A stretch of DNA of 64,000 bases from Ferdinandcohnia sp047246645 (GCF_047246645.1 NZ_JBFOKR010000003.1:256759-320758); one strand, 5' to 3'; shown: positions 9,296 through 20,100, counted from the first letter of the stretch. Translations and numbers: made by a program. Notes: generated by a model not told the origin, from the sequence alone.

Positions 9296-9718
9296 TTGTT
9301 GAAGAAAGTTGCAGGAATTACCATCACAACTATAATTGTAATTATTGGTGCTTTTTATCTATTTAATTTAAGAAGTAAGCCAACTTTTAATGAGGTTGTA
9401 CTTGAAATGCCAGAAATAACATCTATCGAAATGATTAAGTCTTCCGCTGAAAAGGAAGCATTTATTGAAAATGATAATGATATTATGCAATTACTAAAAC
9501 ACTTCTCTTAGGCGGAATTAAAGGAAGAGGAAGTGGGGTCAATTAATTTTGATGAATCCTACTGGTTAACACTAAGAACAAATGGTGAGAGAAAATTGGG
9601 AATAACAGTTTATGATGAAAATTATTTAATGATATTCGATTACAGCACAAGTAATCAGACTAGTTATCAAATAATTAGTGGATTTGACTCGTCCAATATA
9701 GAACAATATTTTGATTAA
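9296..9718 (+). pseudogene. Small membrane-anchored protein split by an in-frame TAG
   Basis: Reading from TTG 9296 (or TTG 9299) gives MLKKVAGITITTIIVIIGAFY, a short basic start and one membrane helix, followed by an extracytoplasmic region. At 9509-9511 a TAG interrupts the frame after KHFS. The same frame continues without another stop as AELKEEEVGSINFDESYWLTLRT to a natural end at 9718. A single substitution therefore appears to have broken a gene of about 140 codons; a sequencing error or a readthrough event is also possible. AAGGGAGA is the ribosome site. Family not recognised. Confidence 0.65.
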
Positions 9719-9848
9719 ACGCTTAGTTTGTGCATGATTGTATTTAAAGTAACGAGTGTATGAGTTGAATAAAAAACCTTTGTAATCCTGATAAAAAAAT
9801 TATGCTTAATATTACTTTTGTCTATTATGATTAAACGGGGTGATAATA

Positions 9849-10067
9849 ATGTTAGTTAAAATTAAAGCGTTACCTGAAAAGAAGGCATTTTTTATTGGGC
9901 TGTCTTTACTGTTATTTAGTCCATTACTTTTATTTTTGTTATCACTCTCTTTTCCTATTGATAATTGGATGACTATGATTATCCAAGCTTTTATCTGGGG
10001 GTTTGCTTCTTTATTTGTTCTAAGTGCGGCTGACAAAAGACATTCACGTATTAAAAAGAACAAGTAA
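9849..10067 (+). CDS. Small two-helix membrane protein, hypothetical
   Basis: ATG 9849 is preceded by GGGGTGAT at good spacing and opens a 72-residue protein. Two hydrophobic helices (FFIGLSLLLFSPLLLFLLSLSF and MTMIIQAFIWGFASLFVLSA) flank a short loop, and the end is strongly basic (KRHSRIKKNK). No family recognised. It stands alone between the broken gene and a hairpin terminator. Confidence 0.6.
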   Translation: MLVKIKALPEKKAFFIGLSLLLFSPLLLFLLSLSFPIDNWMTMIIQAFIWGFASLFVLSAADKRHSRIKKNK

Positions 10068-10130
10068 AGCCAATACATTTTCTAATTGAATTAACGGGTA
10101 GCTTGAGTTGAAGAAACTAAATTACGACTG

Positions 10131-10163
10131 AAAGGCATCGCTTACGCAATGCCTTTTGTCTTT
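10131..10163 (+). terminator. Rho-independent terminator after the small membrane protein
   Basis: Arms 10131-10141 and 10146-10156 (AAAGGCAT paired with ATGCCTTT plus two inner pairs) enclose a TTAC loop and are followed by TTGTCTTTTT. Confidence 0.75.
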
Positions 10164-10231
10164 TTACATTGATGATCCAATTTCTACTACAAGTTAGGGT
10201 GTTTAAGCTAAGTGTGTTTTTTACTTCGTAC

Positions 10232-11548
10232 TTAATACACAAAATAGATTAATATTGTCGTTACAACTCCAATCCAAACGCTCAACAAGATACAGTAGCC
10301 CATGATATGTCTAATGTGTAACCCGACAATACTTAAGATAGGTAACGCCCAGAACGGTTGAATTAGATTCGTCCACGCATCTCCCCATCCAACTGCCATC
10401 GCCACAACTGCTGGATCTACACCAAGTTCCATCCCTGCAGGTATTTGTAACGGACCCTGGAGTGCCCATTGCCCACCTCCAGATGGTGCTAGGATGTTAA
10501 CAAGACCTGCTGTCCAATACGTAAAGACCCCGAACGTTTCAGAGCTTGAAATGGAAGTCATTCCGTTTATTATAGTTGCAGCAAGACCAGAGCTACCGAG
10601 TAGGGCAATGATACCCGCATAAAACGGAAATTGTAGAATGATAGGAGAAATAGAATTTGCTGCTTCTTTGAACGCATTTCCATATTGAGCAAGTGATCCG
10701 TGAAAGATAAGGCCGAGTGATAAAAATAGTATATTAATAATATTTAAGTTTAAATCTTGGCTGTTTGTAAAATGTAAAACAGCATATACGATACCTACTA
10801 AACCAATTAATATCCCTAAAATAGGAGTGTCCTCTAGGACAGCAGCAGGTGTTTTCTTATCTTCTTCAAGCTCAAATTTAATCTGTTTCTTTGGTCCTTT
10901 AGCTGTATATGGAATGACATTTTTTGATGGGGCCATTAGTAGGATGAAAATTGGTATGGTGATGAGTAGGGTTAAGAAGATTATGATCGTTCCAGGATGA
11001 AAGATTGTTTCAGAAGTAGGAATAACACCCATTACGTTGGCTAGAAAATGGTCTTTGGTTGCAATTGTTAATCCAATAGAACTTGATAGTCCTGCAGTAT
11101 ACAGTACGGTTGGAGCATATGCACAAGCAACTAAAAGTGGAAAATGCGCATTCTGATTTCGCTTTCCAACTTCACGGGCAACGATTGCTCCTACTACGAC
11201 TGCTAACCCCCAGTTGATATAATAGGCGGCAGCTGAGATTAAAAAAGTAAATAAATAGGCCTTGCGTGCAGTATTGGCTTTAGCAGATAGATTTTCTAAA
11301 CCTCTTCGTATAAATGGAACAGAAGCTAATACCATTCCTGTCATAAGGAGCAGCACCATTTGCATCGTAAAAGCTAAATAAGTCCAAAAGCCGTTACCAT
11401 ACGATTGAAACAGATCCATTGGATTATCCGGTGTTGAAAAAAAGGCCAAGACAAATACAAACAACGTCATTAACACAGCAATTACAAACGCATCAGGCAA
11501 ATAACGATGAATGAACTGCGAAAACCGATCTGATATTCTATTTAACAT
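10232..11548 (-). CDS. Short-chain fatty-acid transporter, AtoE family
   Basis: A 438-residue polytopic membrane protein with about 10-12 hydrophobic segments. It matches the short-chain fatty acid transporter family: N-terminal FIHRYLPDAFVIAVLMTLFVF, the internal NWGLAVVVGAIVAREVGKR, and the C-terminal APSGGGQWALQGP and GVDPAVVAMAVGWGDAWTNLIQPFWALP blocks. Members take up acetoacetate, butyrate and related acids, usually beside CoA-transferase genes; none is present here, so the substrate is open. GGAGGGAG lies just upstream of the ATG. Single-gene unit, transcribed opposite to its neighbours. Confidence 0.9.
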   Translation of the reverse strand: MLNRISDRFSQFIHRYLPDAFVIAVLMTLFVFVLAFFSTPDNPMDLFQSYGNGFWTYLAFTMQMVLLLMTGMVLASVPFIRRGLENLSAKANTARKAYLFTFLISAAAYYINWGLAVVVGAIVAREVGKRNQNAHFPLLVACAYAPTVLYTAGLSSSIGLTIATKDHFLANVMGVIPTSETIFHPGTIIIFLTLLITIPIFILLMAPSKNVIPYTAKGPKKQIKFELEEDKKTPAAVLEDTPILGILIGLVGIVYAVLHFTNSQDLNLNIINILFLSLGLIFHGSLAQYGNAFKEAANSISPIILQFPFYAGIIALLGSSGLAATIINGMTSISSSETFGVFTYWTAGLVNILAPSGGGQWALQGPLQIPAGMELGVDPAVVAMAVGWGDAWTNLIQPFWALPILSIVGLHIRHIMGYCILLSVWIGVVTTILIYFVY

Positions 11549-11739
11549 GTTCTCCCTCCTTTACTAGTAAAAGTATGAAGAAGGGGATTTGAATATGACA
11601 GGTTTGCAAGGTGTCTGTTCCGATGGGAATAGGGGGAGAAAACTAACTAGGATTCTATTGCCGTGCTACCATACCTTTTAATCTAGTTATTGAAGTTTAT
11701 CCACCGTCGGTATATCAGCCGGTGCCCAATCTCGCGTGA

Positions 11740-11792
11740 AGGTGCCTGACCCCCAATGCAGTAACGCTTTAACACACCGGGTTCAGGCACCT
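11740..11792. repeat. Intergenic inverted repeat of the GGTGCCTGACCC type
   Basis: Arms of 14 bases at 11740-11753 and 11779-11792 pair with one mismatch across a 25-base loop. The motif resembles the second element at 56382-56422 and short fragments elsewhere (GTGCCTGTCAC at 8581), so it is probably a dispersed palindromic element. No T tract follows on either strand, which argues against a simple terminator. The rest of 11549-11899 has no gene. Confidence 0.6.
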
Positions 11793-11899
11793 ATTTAGGT
11801 TTCACGTTGTCTTATAGTATGTAATGAGATAGACTTAATTGAATTATAAGTCCTTTCTAAAAGGATAAGCTATTACATTTAGAGGATAAGGGAAACGAC

Positions 11900-12607
11900 A
11901 TGGAACATACTTACCTAGGCAACACAATACAATTTGATATCAAGTACAAGAACAGAACCTCCATCGGCATTTCGATTGATGGCTATGGGAGAATTGAAGT
12001 ACAGGCTCCAAAAGGGACATCTTATGAAAGTGTGCTCCGGGTATTGGAAGACAACTGGGTTCTGATTCAGGAAAAAGTAAACGAAATGCAGGATAGGATA
12101 AATGGCTCGCAGGAAAAGCTCTATGTGAATGATGAGAGCTTTTTATATTTAGGAGATACTTATCCTATTGAGATCATCCAAGATAAAGATATTACTCAAG
12201 ACCATGTTGTGTTCGATAGAAAGAAGCTATATGTATATGTGAAGGAACTTGAGAATGAAAGATATCAACAAGCATTAAAACGATATTATTTTCAGCAGTG
12301 TAAGTCATTGGTCGAGACGGGTGTAACCGATTATCAACGACATTTCAAAAACAAACCACGTTCTATACGTATTACTGACAGTAAAACTAACTGGGGAACT
12401 TGTGATTCACAACACCATTTAACATTCAACTGGAGGCTAGCAATGGCGCCTCGTGAGGTAATTGACTATGTGGTGGTCCATGAAATGTGTCACATGGTGC
12501 ATCTGAATCACGATCGCTCTTTCTGGCGTCTTGTAGGGAAAATAATGCCCGACTACAAGGAAAAAGAGCGCTGGTTAGCTTTATCAAACTGGAAAATGAC
12601 AATTTAG
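11900..12607 (+). CDS. YgjP-like zinc metallopeptidase-domain protein (DUF45)
   Basis: The 235-residue protein ends in the YgjP/WLM-type domain: ITDSKTNWGTCDSQHHLTFNWRL, then VVVHEMCHMVHLNHDRSFW. HEMCH supplies the HExxH zinc site near residues 194-198, with the third ligand likely in NHDRSFW. The N-terminal half (about 1-120) has the SprT/YgjP-type beta region (VQAPKGTSYESV). Family members are annotated as M48-like peptidases; the precise substrate is unknown. ATG 11900 follows GGATAAGGGAAACGAC, a mediocre ribosome site. It stands alone. Confidence 0.85.
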   Translation: MEHTYLGNTIQFDIKYKNRTSIGISIDGYGRIEVQAPKGTSYESVLRVLEDNWVLIQEKVNEMQDRINGSQEKLYVNDESFLYLGDTYPIEIIQDKDITQDHVVFDRKKLYVYVKELENERYQQALKRYYFQQCKSLVETGVTDYQRHFKNKPRSIRITDSKTNWGTCDSQHHLTFNWRLAMAPREVIDYVVVHEMCHMVHLNHDRSFWRLVGKIMPDYKEKERWLALSNWKMTI

Positions 12608-12735
12608 GGCAGGACTCCCCGTTTAGTAATACTTAATCGCACTGGGGTTGTGGCGCCTTTTAATATTTGGAACATATCGCTACTATATAGGCGGGAATTA
12701 AGAGATTGATAAAAAAGTAATTATGGGGGGAAGGT

Positions 12736-13266
12736 ATGAAACTATTTCATCCGCTATTAATAATTTTGTTGTTTTTCAGTTTGGGAGGATGTTCATCACC
12801 TACACTTTTGGATGCGATTGAAAAGAATGGTAGCGAAAATGTTGAGATATTATTCCAGGATGAAGTGGATCAGATTGTTCTGTTCTTAAACGAGGATTTC
12901 ACAGGACAACCGATGCTAAGCTTAAATACTTATACAAAAGAAAAGTCGAGGTATAAATATGACTCGGGAACTGGAGAACACTCGCAAGGTATAGATTTAT
13001 CAAAGGAATATGAGATTATTAGAGTTACTTCGGTTGGACGTAGTTCAATTGGTGCAGTATGGGGAGGCGTCTTTAATTACCCGAATGCTGAAACTGTTAA
13101 TTATACGTTAGAAGATGAGGAAGGTAATGTGCTCTATAATTCTACCTTACAAATATCAGAAACAAATATTGTTTATGAGAAACTATCAGAAGATGTTTAT
13201 GAACGAACTCACAATATTCATTATAAAATTTTAGATGATGAAGAAAATGTGATAGTTGAAAGGTAA
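12736..13266 (+). CDS. Hypothetical lipoprotein
   Basis: A 176-residue protein with a lipoprotein signal: basic start, hydrophobic core and LGGC, giving a lipidated cysteine at residue 19. The mature part is acidic and beta-rich (DQIVLFLNEDFTGQPML, AETVNYTLEDEEGNVLYN) and should sit on the outer face of the membrane. A GGGGGGAAGG ribosome site precedes ATG 12736. I do not recognise the family and the neighbours give no functional hint. Confidence 0.8.
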   Translation: MKLFHPLLIILLFFSLGGCSSPTLLDAIEKNGSENVEILFQDEVDQIVLFLNEDFTGQPMLSLNTYTKEKSRYKYDSGTGEHSQGIDLSKEYEIIRVTSVGRSSIGAVWGGVFNYPNAETVNYTLEDEEGNVLYNSTLQISETNIVYEKLSEDVYERTHNIHYKILDDEENVIVER

Positions 13267-13389
13267 TTTAATGGGCTAAAGTTAGGTTAGTATATACAAA
13301 GATAGTAGATACTCGATCCGTCCTTGCCACACTTACGAAGTAGGCTCGATAAAAAGATATTACATAAATCGGAATTGCCAAATCTGTCT

Positions 13390-13896
13390 TTAGAATAAAA
13401 ATGAAAAAGTTAATTTTGATATAAAATGCGCAATTAATGCAAGAGGTGCCTGTAATACAAAGCCTATGAGTAAAAAGCTCAGAAACTTCTTTACTGTTAA
13501 TATCCTCTCAGTAATAAGAAACTTAACCGTCAAAAAGGAATAAGGAAATATTATTAATATGGTGGTAATGATTCCAGGAACATAGTCTTTGAAAAAGATG
13601 AATTGCAATACATGACCGATCCCGTTTGCTAATAGAATACCAGGAACTAAAAATGATAGGTAAGTGGTCGGCTCCATTCTAAGAAACTTGCGCCCCGAAA
13701 ATGCTTTGAAACAACCTATTGAAGCAAATATCAATAAAAGTGTAAAAGCAAAAGCAAATTCAGCCCCTGTAACTCGAAAAGGAATACTAGTTGAGTTTGT
13801 GATGAGGAACTTTTCGACGGTCATAATTTCTTCTATATCGTGAAGTAAGTAGAGGAATGGGAATAGTATTAGAAACCTTTGTAACTTAGGATTCAA
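13390..13896 (-). CDS. HXXEE domain membrane protein
   Basis: A 168-residue protein with about four or five membrane helices. The name-giving motif is HDIEE at residues 19-23 directly after the first helix. The remainder (AFAFTLLLIFASIGCF, LANGIGHVLQFIFF) fits the family. Function of HXXEE proteins is not known to me. The gene is convergent with the lipoprotein gene and divergent from the defence-like island that starts at 14.1 kb, so it marks the left boundary of ordinary content. Confidence 0.8.
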   Translation of the reverse strand: MNPKLQRFLILFPFLYLLHDIEEIMTVEKFLITNSTSIPFRVTGAEFAFAFTLLLIFASIGCFKAFSGRKFLRMEPTTYLSFLVPGILLANGIGHVLQFIFFKDYVPGIITTILIIFPYSFLTVKFLITERILTVKKFLSFLLIGFVLQAPLALIAHFISKLTFSFLF

Positions 13897-14074
13897 CGTT
13901 TTGTACCTCGTTTCAGCTGATATCTATTAAACATATAACGGATAAACCTTCTCTTTAAATAGTATCATAAAATTACAAACATATTTGCATCTACTACTGT
14001 CATGGGATTGGGCTGGTTGAAATTTAGCAGTTAGGAAATTTATATAATAAATGATAAAAGTGACATTTATAGCT

Positions 14075-14125
14075 GTACCTGTTTATAAGGTGTACCATTT
14101 TCGGTATACCTTTCTTTGTTATAAT
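14075..14125 (+). promoter_or_regulatory. Repeated operator-like dyads and -10 box upstream of the island
   Basis: Three related half-sites occur within 40 bases: TGTACC at 14075, GGTGTACC at 14089 and GGTATACC at 14103. AGGTGTACC and GGTATACCT form a 9-base-arm dyad with one mismatch; GTACCT and AGGTGTAC form an overlapping dyad. TATAAT at 14120-14125 follows, and the dyads cover the expected -35 region, for which no good consensus is seen. The DUF6361-like gene starts 52 bases later. This looks like an operator for a repressor or activator of the island. Confidence 0.5.
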
Positions 14126-14176
14126 GGAAAATATTGAGATAGATAAGAATTGGACTGTGTATTTGAGGAGGAAAAA

Positions 14177-15370
14177 ATGGTTAACCAACTTAAGTTAGGC
14201 TGGATTGATTATTCCAGTGAACATAGAAATAAAGTTATGGCAGTGCTCCATGCACTTACAGCACCTGAGGCAGTTGATGAACTTGGAATTGGGTTGGTTC
14301 GTGATGGATTTGCCGACATTCTTTTTCCTGGTACATCGACTATCCAAACAAGAGCAAAATATTTCTTTATTGTTCCCTATATTCTGATGGAGTTAGAAAA
14401 AGTGAGCTTTCGATCTCCTAAGGATTTCTTGAATAGGCTTGGTGAAATTGAGATTGATTTAATCGAAGTTCTAAACAAAGATGGTGTAAGTGGAGTGATT
14501 GGCGGGCGAGCGGGGAGAAAGTTGAAGAGAAAGCCTTCAAGTATTTATTGGAATGGTCTTCGCACGTTTGGAATATTAAAATACGACTCTCTTTCTCTTG
14601 ATAATTATTCCAAAGCGGTATTTAGCATGAAAGAAAATAGGACATTTGCTATTAATAGTGGAAATGAAGAAAATGACGACATTGATACGGCATCAGGAGA
14701 ATACTCTAGTACGTTTTGGCGATGTTTATTACCGGATCCGTCATGGAAAGAGAATATAACAATGGACCTTTCTAGAGAGGAAGCATTGTATTTAAAGGAA
14801 CGTATAGTAAAAGCTCCTAAGTCTAAAGACACATTATTTGCATACTTACTCAACCAAGACTCCAGTGTTTTACAAGTCGATACCTTTGAACAAATTGGTG
14901 AGAAGTATCAGCAGCTTCCTGAACAAATTCAAAAAGATTATAGAATGGCTAATAAATTCAGTGAGTTTATTTCAGGTGCAAATATACGTTATAACGTCGT
15001 TCTTTCAAATGGTGAAAATGAAAATGCAAACGAAAAATGGAATGAATGGATAAATAGCCCTTTTGTTAAGTATGAGTTTCATAATTTCGATTTCGTTGAG
15101 GTTATTAATCGATTACAAATAAAGAATATGAAATTAGTGAGATTCCTGAATAATTGGCAGCAGGTAGTTGCATCTGGAAACGACAAGGAAATCGACGAGT
15201 TAATAATTCGACGTGAAATAGAACTAAAATCAAAGGACCGTGCTAAGCTCCAAAATAGCAAGGTATATAAGTATGAGGAAGGCAATTGGGTAGGTTCTGA
15301 TAAATTGGTATATCGATTCCCTGTAGCAAAGGATTTAATGAAAGACATCTATGACGGATTGGAGGACTAA
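14177..15370 (+). CDS. DUF6361-like protein, first gene of a putative PLD-helicase defence operon
   Basis: The product has 397 residues from ATG 14177, which is preceded by GAGGAGGA. The start LGWIDYSSEHRNKVMAVLHAL, then DELGIGLVRDGFADILFPGTS and QTRAKYFFIVPYIL, is what I recall of the DUF6361 family; no enzymatic motif is visible. The sequence is soluble and mixed alpha/beta. Three bases separate it from a PLD-domain gene, which in turn overlaps a large helicase, so the three are expected to act together. DUF6361 proteins have no described activity known to me; a role in target recognition is inference from the company it keeps. Confidence 0.7.
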   Translation: MVNQLKLGWIDYSSEHRNKVMAVLHALTAPEAVDELGIGLVRDGFADILFPGTSTIQTRAKYFFIVPYILMELEKVSFRSPKDFLNRLGEIEIDLIEVLNKDGVSGVIGGRAGRKLKRKPSSIYWNGLRTFGILKYDSLSLDNYSKAVFSMKENRTFAINSGNEENDDIDTASGEYSSTFWRCLLPDPSWKENITMDLSREEALYLKERIVKAPKSKDTLFAYLLNQDSSVLQVDTFEQIGEKYQQLPEQIQKDYRMANKFSEFISGANIRYNVVLSNGENENANEKWNEWINSPFVKYEFHNFDFVEVINRLQIKNMKLVRFLNNWQQVVASGNDKEIDELIIRREIELKSKDRAKLQNSKVYKYEEGNWVGSDKLVYRFPVAKDLMKDIYDGLED

Positions 15371-15373
15371 GTA

Positions 15374-17146
15374 ATGTTAAAGCCAGCAGAAGAAAGACTG
15401 AATTATAGTGATTTGTTAACGCCTCCTACCGGGTATGATGTTGATTTTGCAGTTGGGACAACTTATTCTCTTGATTTAGAAGCACTTGTAGGTGTTCCAA
15501 TTGCTCTTAGTCTATCGGAGGAAATGGAAGGTACCTTTAAGGAGAATCCCATATATGTACTTGAAGCACTAAGAAGAAGTGTAGATAAATTTGCTATTTT
15601 TTGTGAGGCGGGTCAAATCAAAACGCCCCAAAATGCAAACAATGTTTTTTCTTTAATGGAGAACAGTGTATTTGAAGTAGCACTAGCAAATGAAAAGTCA
15701 TTTCACCCAAAGGTTTGGTTGATTAAGTATAGGAATGAAGAAGAGGAAGAACTCTATCGATTCCTCGTTTTAACTCGTAATTTGACCTTTGATCGTAGCT
15801 GGGACTTGGCTATCGGTCTAGAAGGGAAAAAGAATAAGCGTAAAACTCTAAAAAACAGACCTATCTCTGATTTTTTACGGTTTCTAATTCCCTATTCTAA
15901 GGACGATGAAAAAAACGACCAAATCCAAAGCTTGATATCAGATCTAGACTATGTTCATTTTGATCCAGTTGATAAGCACATACCATCGTTTGAGTTTTAC
16001 CCATTAGGGATCGATGGTTATGGAAAAGATGAGACAGGTATTTTTGAGAATTACCATCATTTACTTATTATTTCTCCATTTTTAAGTAACCAAACTGTTT
16101 CAAGTCTTAATCGCTTATCTTTAAAAAATGCATCAAAAACATTAATAACTAGAAGAACAGAGTTAGCAAAACTTGACGAAACAGTAGTTGATGTCTTCGA
16201 TATTTATGCTCTTAAGGATCTGGTAGTAGAAGGTGAAGGAGCGATTAGCGGTGAAAATGAAGTAAATGAAATGGCACAGCTTCAAGATATTCATGCTAAG
16301 TTATATGCTCGTACGAAATATAATGAGCATCAGATTTTTATAGGATCAGCTAATTGTTCAGAAAGAGCTTTTAATGGCAATGTTGAATTTTTACTAAGAT
16401 TGGACTATCAAAAGTATGGATTTAGAATACAGCATTTGTTAAATGACTTGTTTGGAGAAGATGAACGAGATAATCCATTTGAGAAAATCGAAATATTACC
16501 TGAGAAGGGTGAAACCGATACAATCCTTTCTGATGAAATGGAAAAAGCTATCAAACAACTTTGCAGAGCAAGTTCTAAGGCATATGTAAATGGGGAAGAA
16601 AATAATTACTCATTAAAGATAACATTTGATGAAATTCCATCCAATGTTGAATTCTCTATCAGTCCTTTATTGAGCAAGCAGAGCTTGTTATTAGCAAATG
16701 AAATTGTCTTCTACGATCTTGGCTTATTAGAATTAGGACAGTTCTATACTATTACAGCTATCAAGGATGGAGAGACTCTTACAAGAATTATTAAAATTCC
16801 AACTGAGGGTATACCAGCAGAACGTGATAATGAAGTTTTTCGTTCGATTATTAAGGACAAGTATACTTTCTTACGGTATGTTGCCTTTTTACTATCAGAT
16901 GATTTCATCTTGGCAGCCATTGAGCAACTTGAAATGAAAAGGAATGGTGCTGGAAAGTGGGATACTACAATGTCTGATTATCCAGTCCTTTATGAGAACA
17001 TGCTTAAGGCGGCTGCTCGTTCACCTGAAAAATTGCAGGATGTTGAAAACATAATGAATTACATTAAGGATGACGAAATCATACCAGAAGAGTTCAATCG
17101 TTTATATGAAACGTTTATTGGTGCTACAAAGAAGGTGAGGAAATGA
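15374..17146 (+). CDS. Phospholipase D-fold nuclease-like protein
   Basis: This 590-residue protein has two HxK elements, as expected of a complete two-lobed PLD fold. The first is FHPKVWLI near residues 110-117 followed by LVLTRNLTFD. The second is IHAKLYAR near 305-312 followed by IFIGSANCSERAFNGNVEF. The C-terminal third (about 390-590) is unrecognised. PLD-fold proteins in bacterial immunity are usually nucleases, as in DISARM DrmC or type III restriction relatives. GGAGGAC precedes ATG 15374, and the stop overlaps the helicase ATG (ATGA), so the stoichiometry is probably coupled. Confidence 0.8.
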   Translation: MLKPAEERLNYSDLLTPPTGYDVDFAVGTTYSLDLEALVGVPIALSLSEEMEGTFKENPIYVLEALRRSVDKFAIFCEAGQIKTPQNANNVFSLMENSVFEVALANEKSFHPKVWLIKYRNEEEEELYRFLVLTRNLTFDRSWDLAIGLEGKKNKRKTLKNRPISDFLRFLIPYSKDDEKNDQIQSLISDLDYVHFDPVDKHIPSFEFYPLGIDGYGKDETGIFENYHHLLIISPFLSNQTVSSLNRLSLKNASKTLITRRTELAKLDETVVDVFDIYALKDLVVEGEGAISGENEVNEMAQLQDIHAKLYARTKYNEHQIFIGSANCSERAFNGNVEFLLRLDYQKYGFRIQHLLNDLFGEDERDNPFEKIEILPEKGETDTILSDEMEKAIKQLCRASSKAYVNGEENNYSLKITFDEIPSNVEFSISPLLSKQSLLLANEIVFYDLGLLELGQFYTITAIKDGETLTRIIKIPTEGIPAERDNEVFRSIIKDKYTFLRYVAFLLSDDFILAAIEQLEMKRNGAGKWDTTMSDYPVLYENMLKAAARSPEKLQDVENIMNYIKDDEIIPEEFNRLYETFIGATKKVRK

Positions 17147-20100
17147 TTAACTTAGTTCAAAAGGAAAAGGAGATCCTTGCAGGATTGAAGGACTTTCAAC
17201 GAGCAACTGTTGAGAGAGTATTCGAGTTAATAGTTAATGATTATTCTAGAGTACTTGTAGCAGATGAGGTTGGTCTAGGTAAGACGATGATTGCTCGGGG
17301 TGTCATTGCAAAAACAGCTCGTTATTTTCAAGAAACATTAAAAGATGAATTATTTAAAGTGGTTTATGTGTGTTCGAACCAAAGTATTGCTGGTCAAAAT
17401 TTAGCGAAGTTGAAAATTGATGACCGAGTGACATTAGAGCACATGTCTGATACACGACTATCGATGCAACATTTAAAAATATTCGAAGATCAATATAACC
17501 CAGCACTTAAAGAAAATTATATACAACTCATTCCACTTACACCTTCCACTTCATTTAACTTAACTGGAGGTAGGGGGAGTGTAGCTGAACGGTCCTTGAT
17601 TTTTGCAATCCTAAGAAGATATCAACCACTTGAACCGTATCTGGAAGAGATAGAGGTTCTCATGAAGGATACTGCATTTAAAGGGTGGGATTATTGGGCT
17701 AAAAACCATTATGAAGAAAAAGTGCAAAAGTGTAATGCGAATAGTAATGGTGAGTATATAAAACATATTCTCAAAAAGGTAGAAGACTACTTTACAAAAA
17801 ACGATGATATTTTTGAACAAATAAAAGACGTATGTACTGAATTAAGAGAAAGTAACGACACTCCAAAAGGAACTAGTAAGGTAATACACAGGCTCCGAAA
17901 AATGATGGCTGAAATAAGTGTAGATCTAATGGACCCAGATCTAGTTATCATGGACGAGTTTCAACGTTTCCCGGAATTAATTAAAACGGATGATGAGAGT
18001 GAGACAGCATTACTCGCAAATAAATTCTTTAATTCACCAAAACAGGACAGAGAAAAGGTAAAAATACTTCTTTTATCAGCAACTCCCTATAAGCTATACA
18101 CAACGTTAGAGGAAATGACGGAGAGTCAAAGTGATGATCATTATAAGGAATTTATGCAAGTTACTGATTTCTTATTTGAGCATGATCCTAACCAACAAAC
18201 TGAGTTTAAAGAAGTATGGAACAATTTTTCAATTGCCTTAAGTCAAGCAAGTGTCCTTGATTTTGCGGTACTCTCTGCTAAAAAACAACAGGCAGAGGAT
18301 AGCCTATACAAAGGAATCGCTAGAACGGAAAGAATGTTAGTGAAAGGTGCAAGTGAATTAATAGATACTAGTAATGAACAAGGTACCTTACAAATAACGG
18401 AGCGGGATATACTCTCTTACGTTGAACTAGATAATCTATTGCAAGAGATAGGATTAGAGGATAAGGTTCCTGTCGATTACGTCAAGTCAGCTCCTTTTCT
18501 CATGTCGTATATGGAGCATTATAAGCTGAAGCAAAAGATATTCCAATATTTCAGTAAAAATCCAAATGAAATAAGTCTTGCTAATAAACGTAATTTATGG
18601 GTAACGAAAAATGTAGTGTCTAATTACCGTGAATTACCTGAAACCAATGCAAGATTAGAAAAATTGAAAGAAATTGCAATACCAAAACAAGCTGAGAAAC
18701 TAATGTGGATCCCACCTTCTGTTCCTTATTATGAGTTCGAAGGTCCATACGAGGGTATGAGTGATTTTTCGAAGGTATTAGTGTTTTCAGCATGGGAAAT
18801 GGTTCCGAGAGCAATCGCTACGTTACTTTCATACGAGTCAGAGAGACTAACAGTTGGAGAGCTTATTAAAAAGAGTCCTAACAAAACGAAAGAGAACAAG
18901 AGTTATTTCGCAAAACGTAGATTTCCTGCACCTAGATTAACATTTGCAATGAGGGACCATGTTCCTGCAAATATGAATCAATTGTGTCTGCTATACCCTT
19001 CGATAACCTTATCAAGATTGTTCGATCCAATTAAGGTACTAAATGAAAAGAAGAGTTTAGTAGTTATTAAAGAGGAGATAAAATCTAAAATAAAACAGTT
19101 ACTTTCAGAAGTAGAATATACTCCTAATGAAGAAAACGCACGACGGGATGAAAGATGGTATTATATTGCACCTCTGTTATTGGATCGAAATGAAGAGGTT
19201 ATAAACGAGTGGTTTCAGAGTGAAGAGCTCTTACCAACACTTGAAACGGATGAAGAAAATAATAAAGAAACTGATAAAGCAGCTCTCTTAAAGCATTTCA
19301 AACAGTTAAGAGATATTTATCTATCTGACGAGGCTCCAGTATTAGGTAGACAGCCTGATGACTTACTAGAAGTAATGGTAAATATGGCAATTGGTTCGCC
19401 TGCTATTTGTGGATTAAGGGTTCTTGCTGCTCCAAGTAGTGAATCCATTGTACAAGCTATTCACCTTGGAAAAACAATTATTGATCGTTTTAATACCCAA
19501 GAGGCCATCTCAATAGTGGAGTTAGAATACGGTAAAGGAAATGATTCTGCACACTGGCAAAATGTACTTTCATATTGTGTGGATGGTAATATTCAAGCGA
19601 TGTTAGATGAATATGCACATATGCTTCTAGAAGAAGGCGGGCTCTATAACAGACAAGATGGATTGAGAAATAGAGAACTAACTCGTACGATGATTCATTC
19701 CTTGAAAACTCATAGTGCAAGCTTCAATGTGGATACGTTTAATTCCTTTAAAGAGAGAACCAAACCTAAGAAGAAGCGGAATGACAAAGTAGACAAGTAT
19801 ATAAAAATGAGAACCAATTACGCAGTTGGTTTTTATGACATGAAGAATGAAGATAAAAGCGTTCAACGTAAAGATAACATAAGGTTGTCATTTAATTCAC
19901 CGTTTCGACCTTTTGTCCTAGCGACAACTTCAATTGGCCAAGAAGGGTTAGACTTTCACTATTACTGTAGAAAGATTATGCATTGGAATCTACCCTCAAA
20001 CCCAATTGATCTCGAGCAACGTGAGGGGCGAATTAACCGATATAAGTGCTTAGCTATACGACAAAATATCGCTAAAAAGTATAATTCTATTTCCTTTAAC

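Noticed and set aside
14205..15348. Short frames inside the DUF6361-like gene
   Set aside because: They are opposite-strand or out-of-frame shadows without ribosome sites of a well-supported gene.
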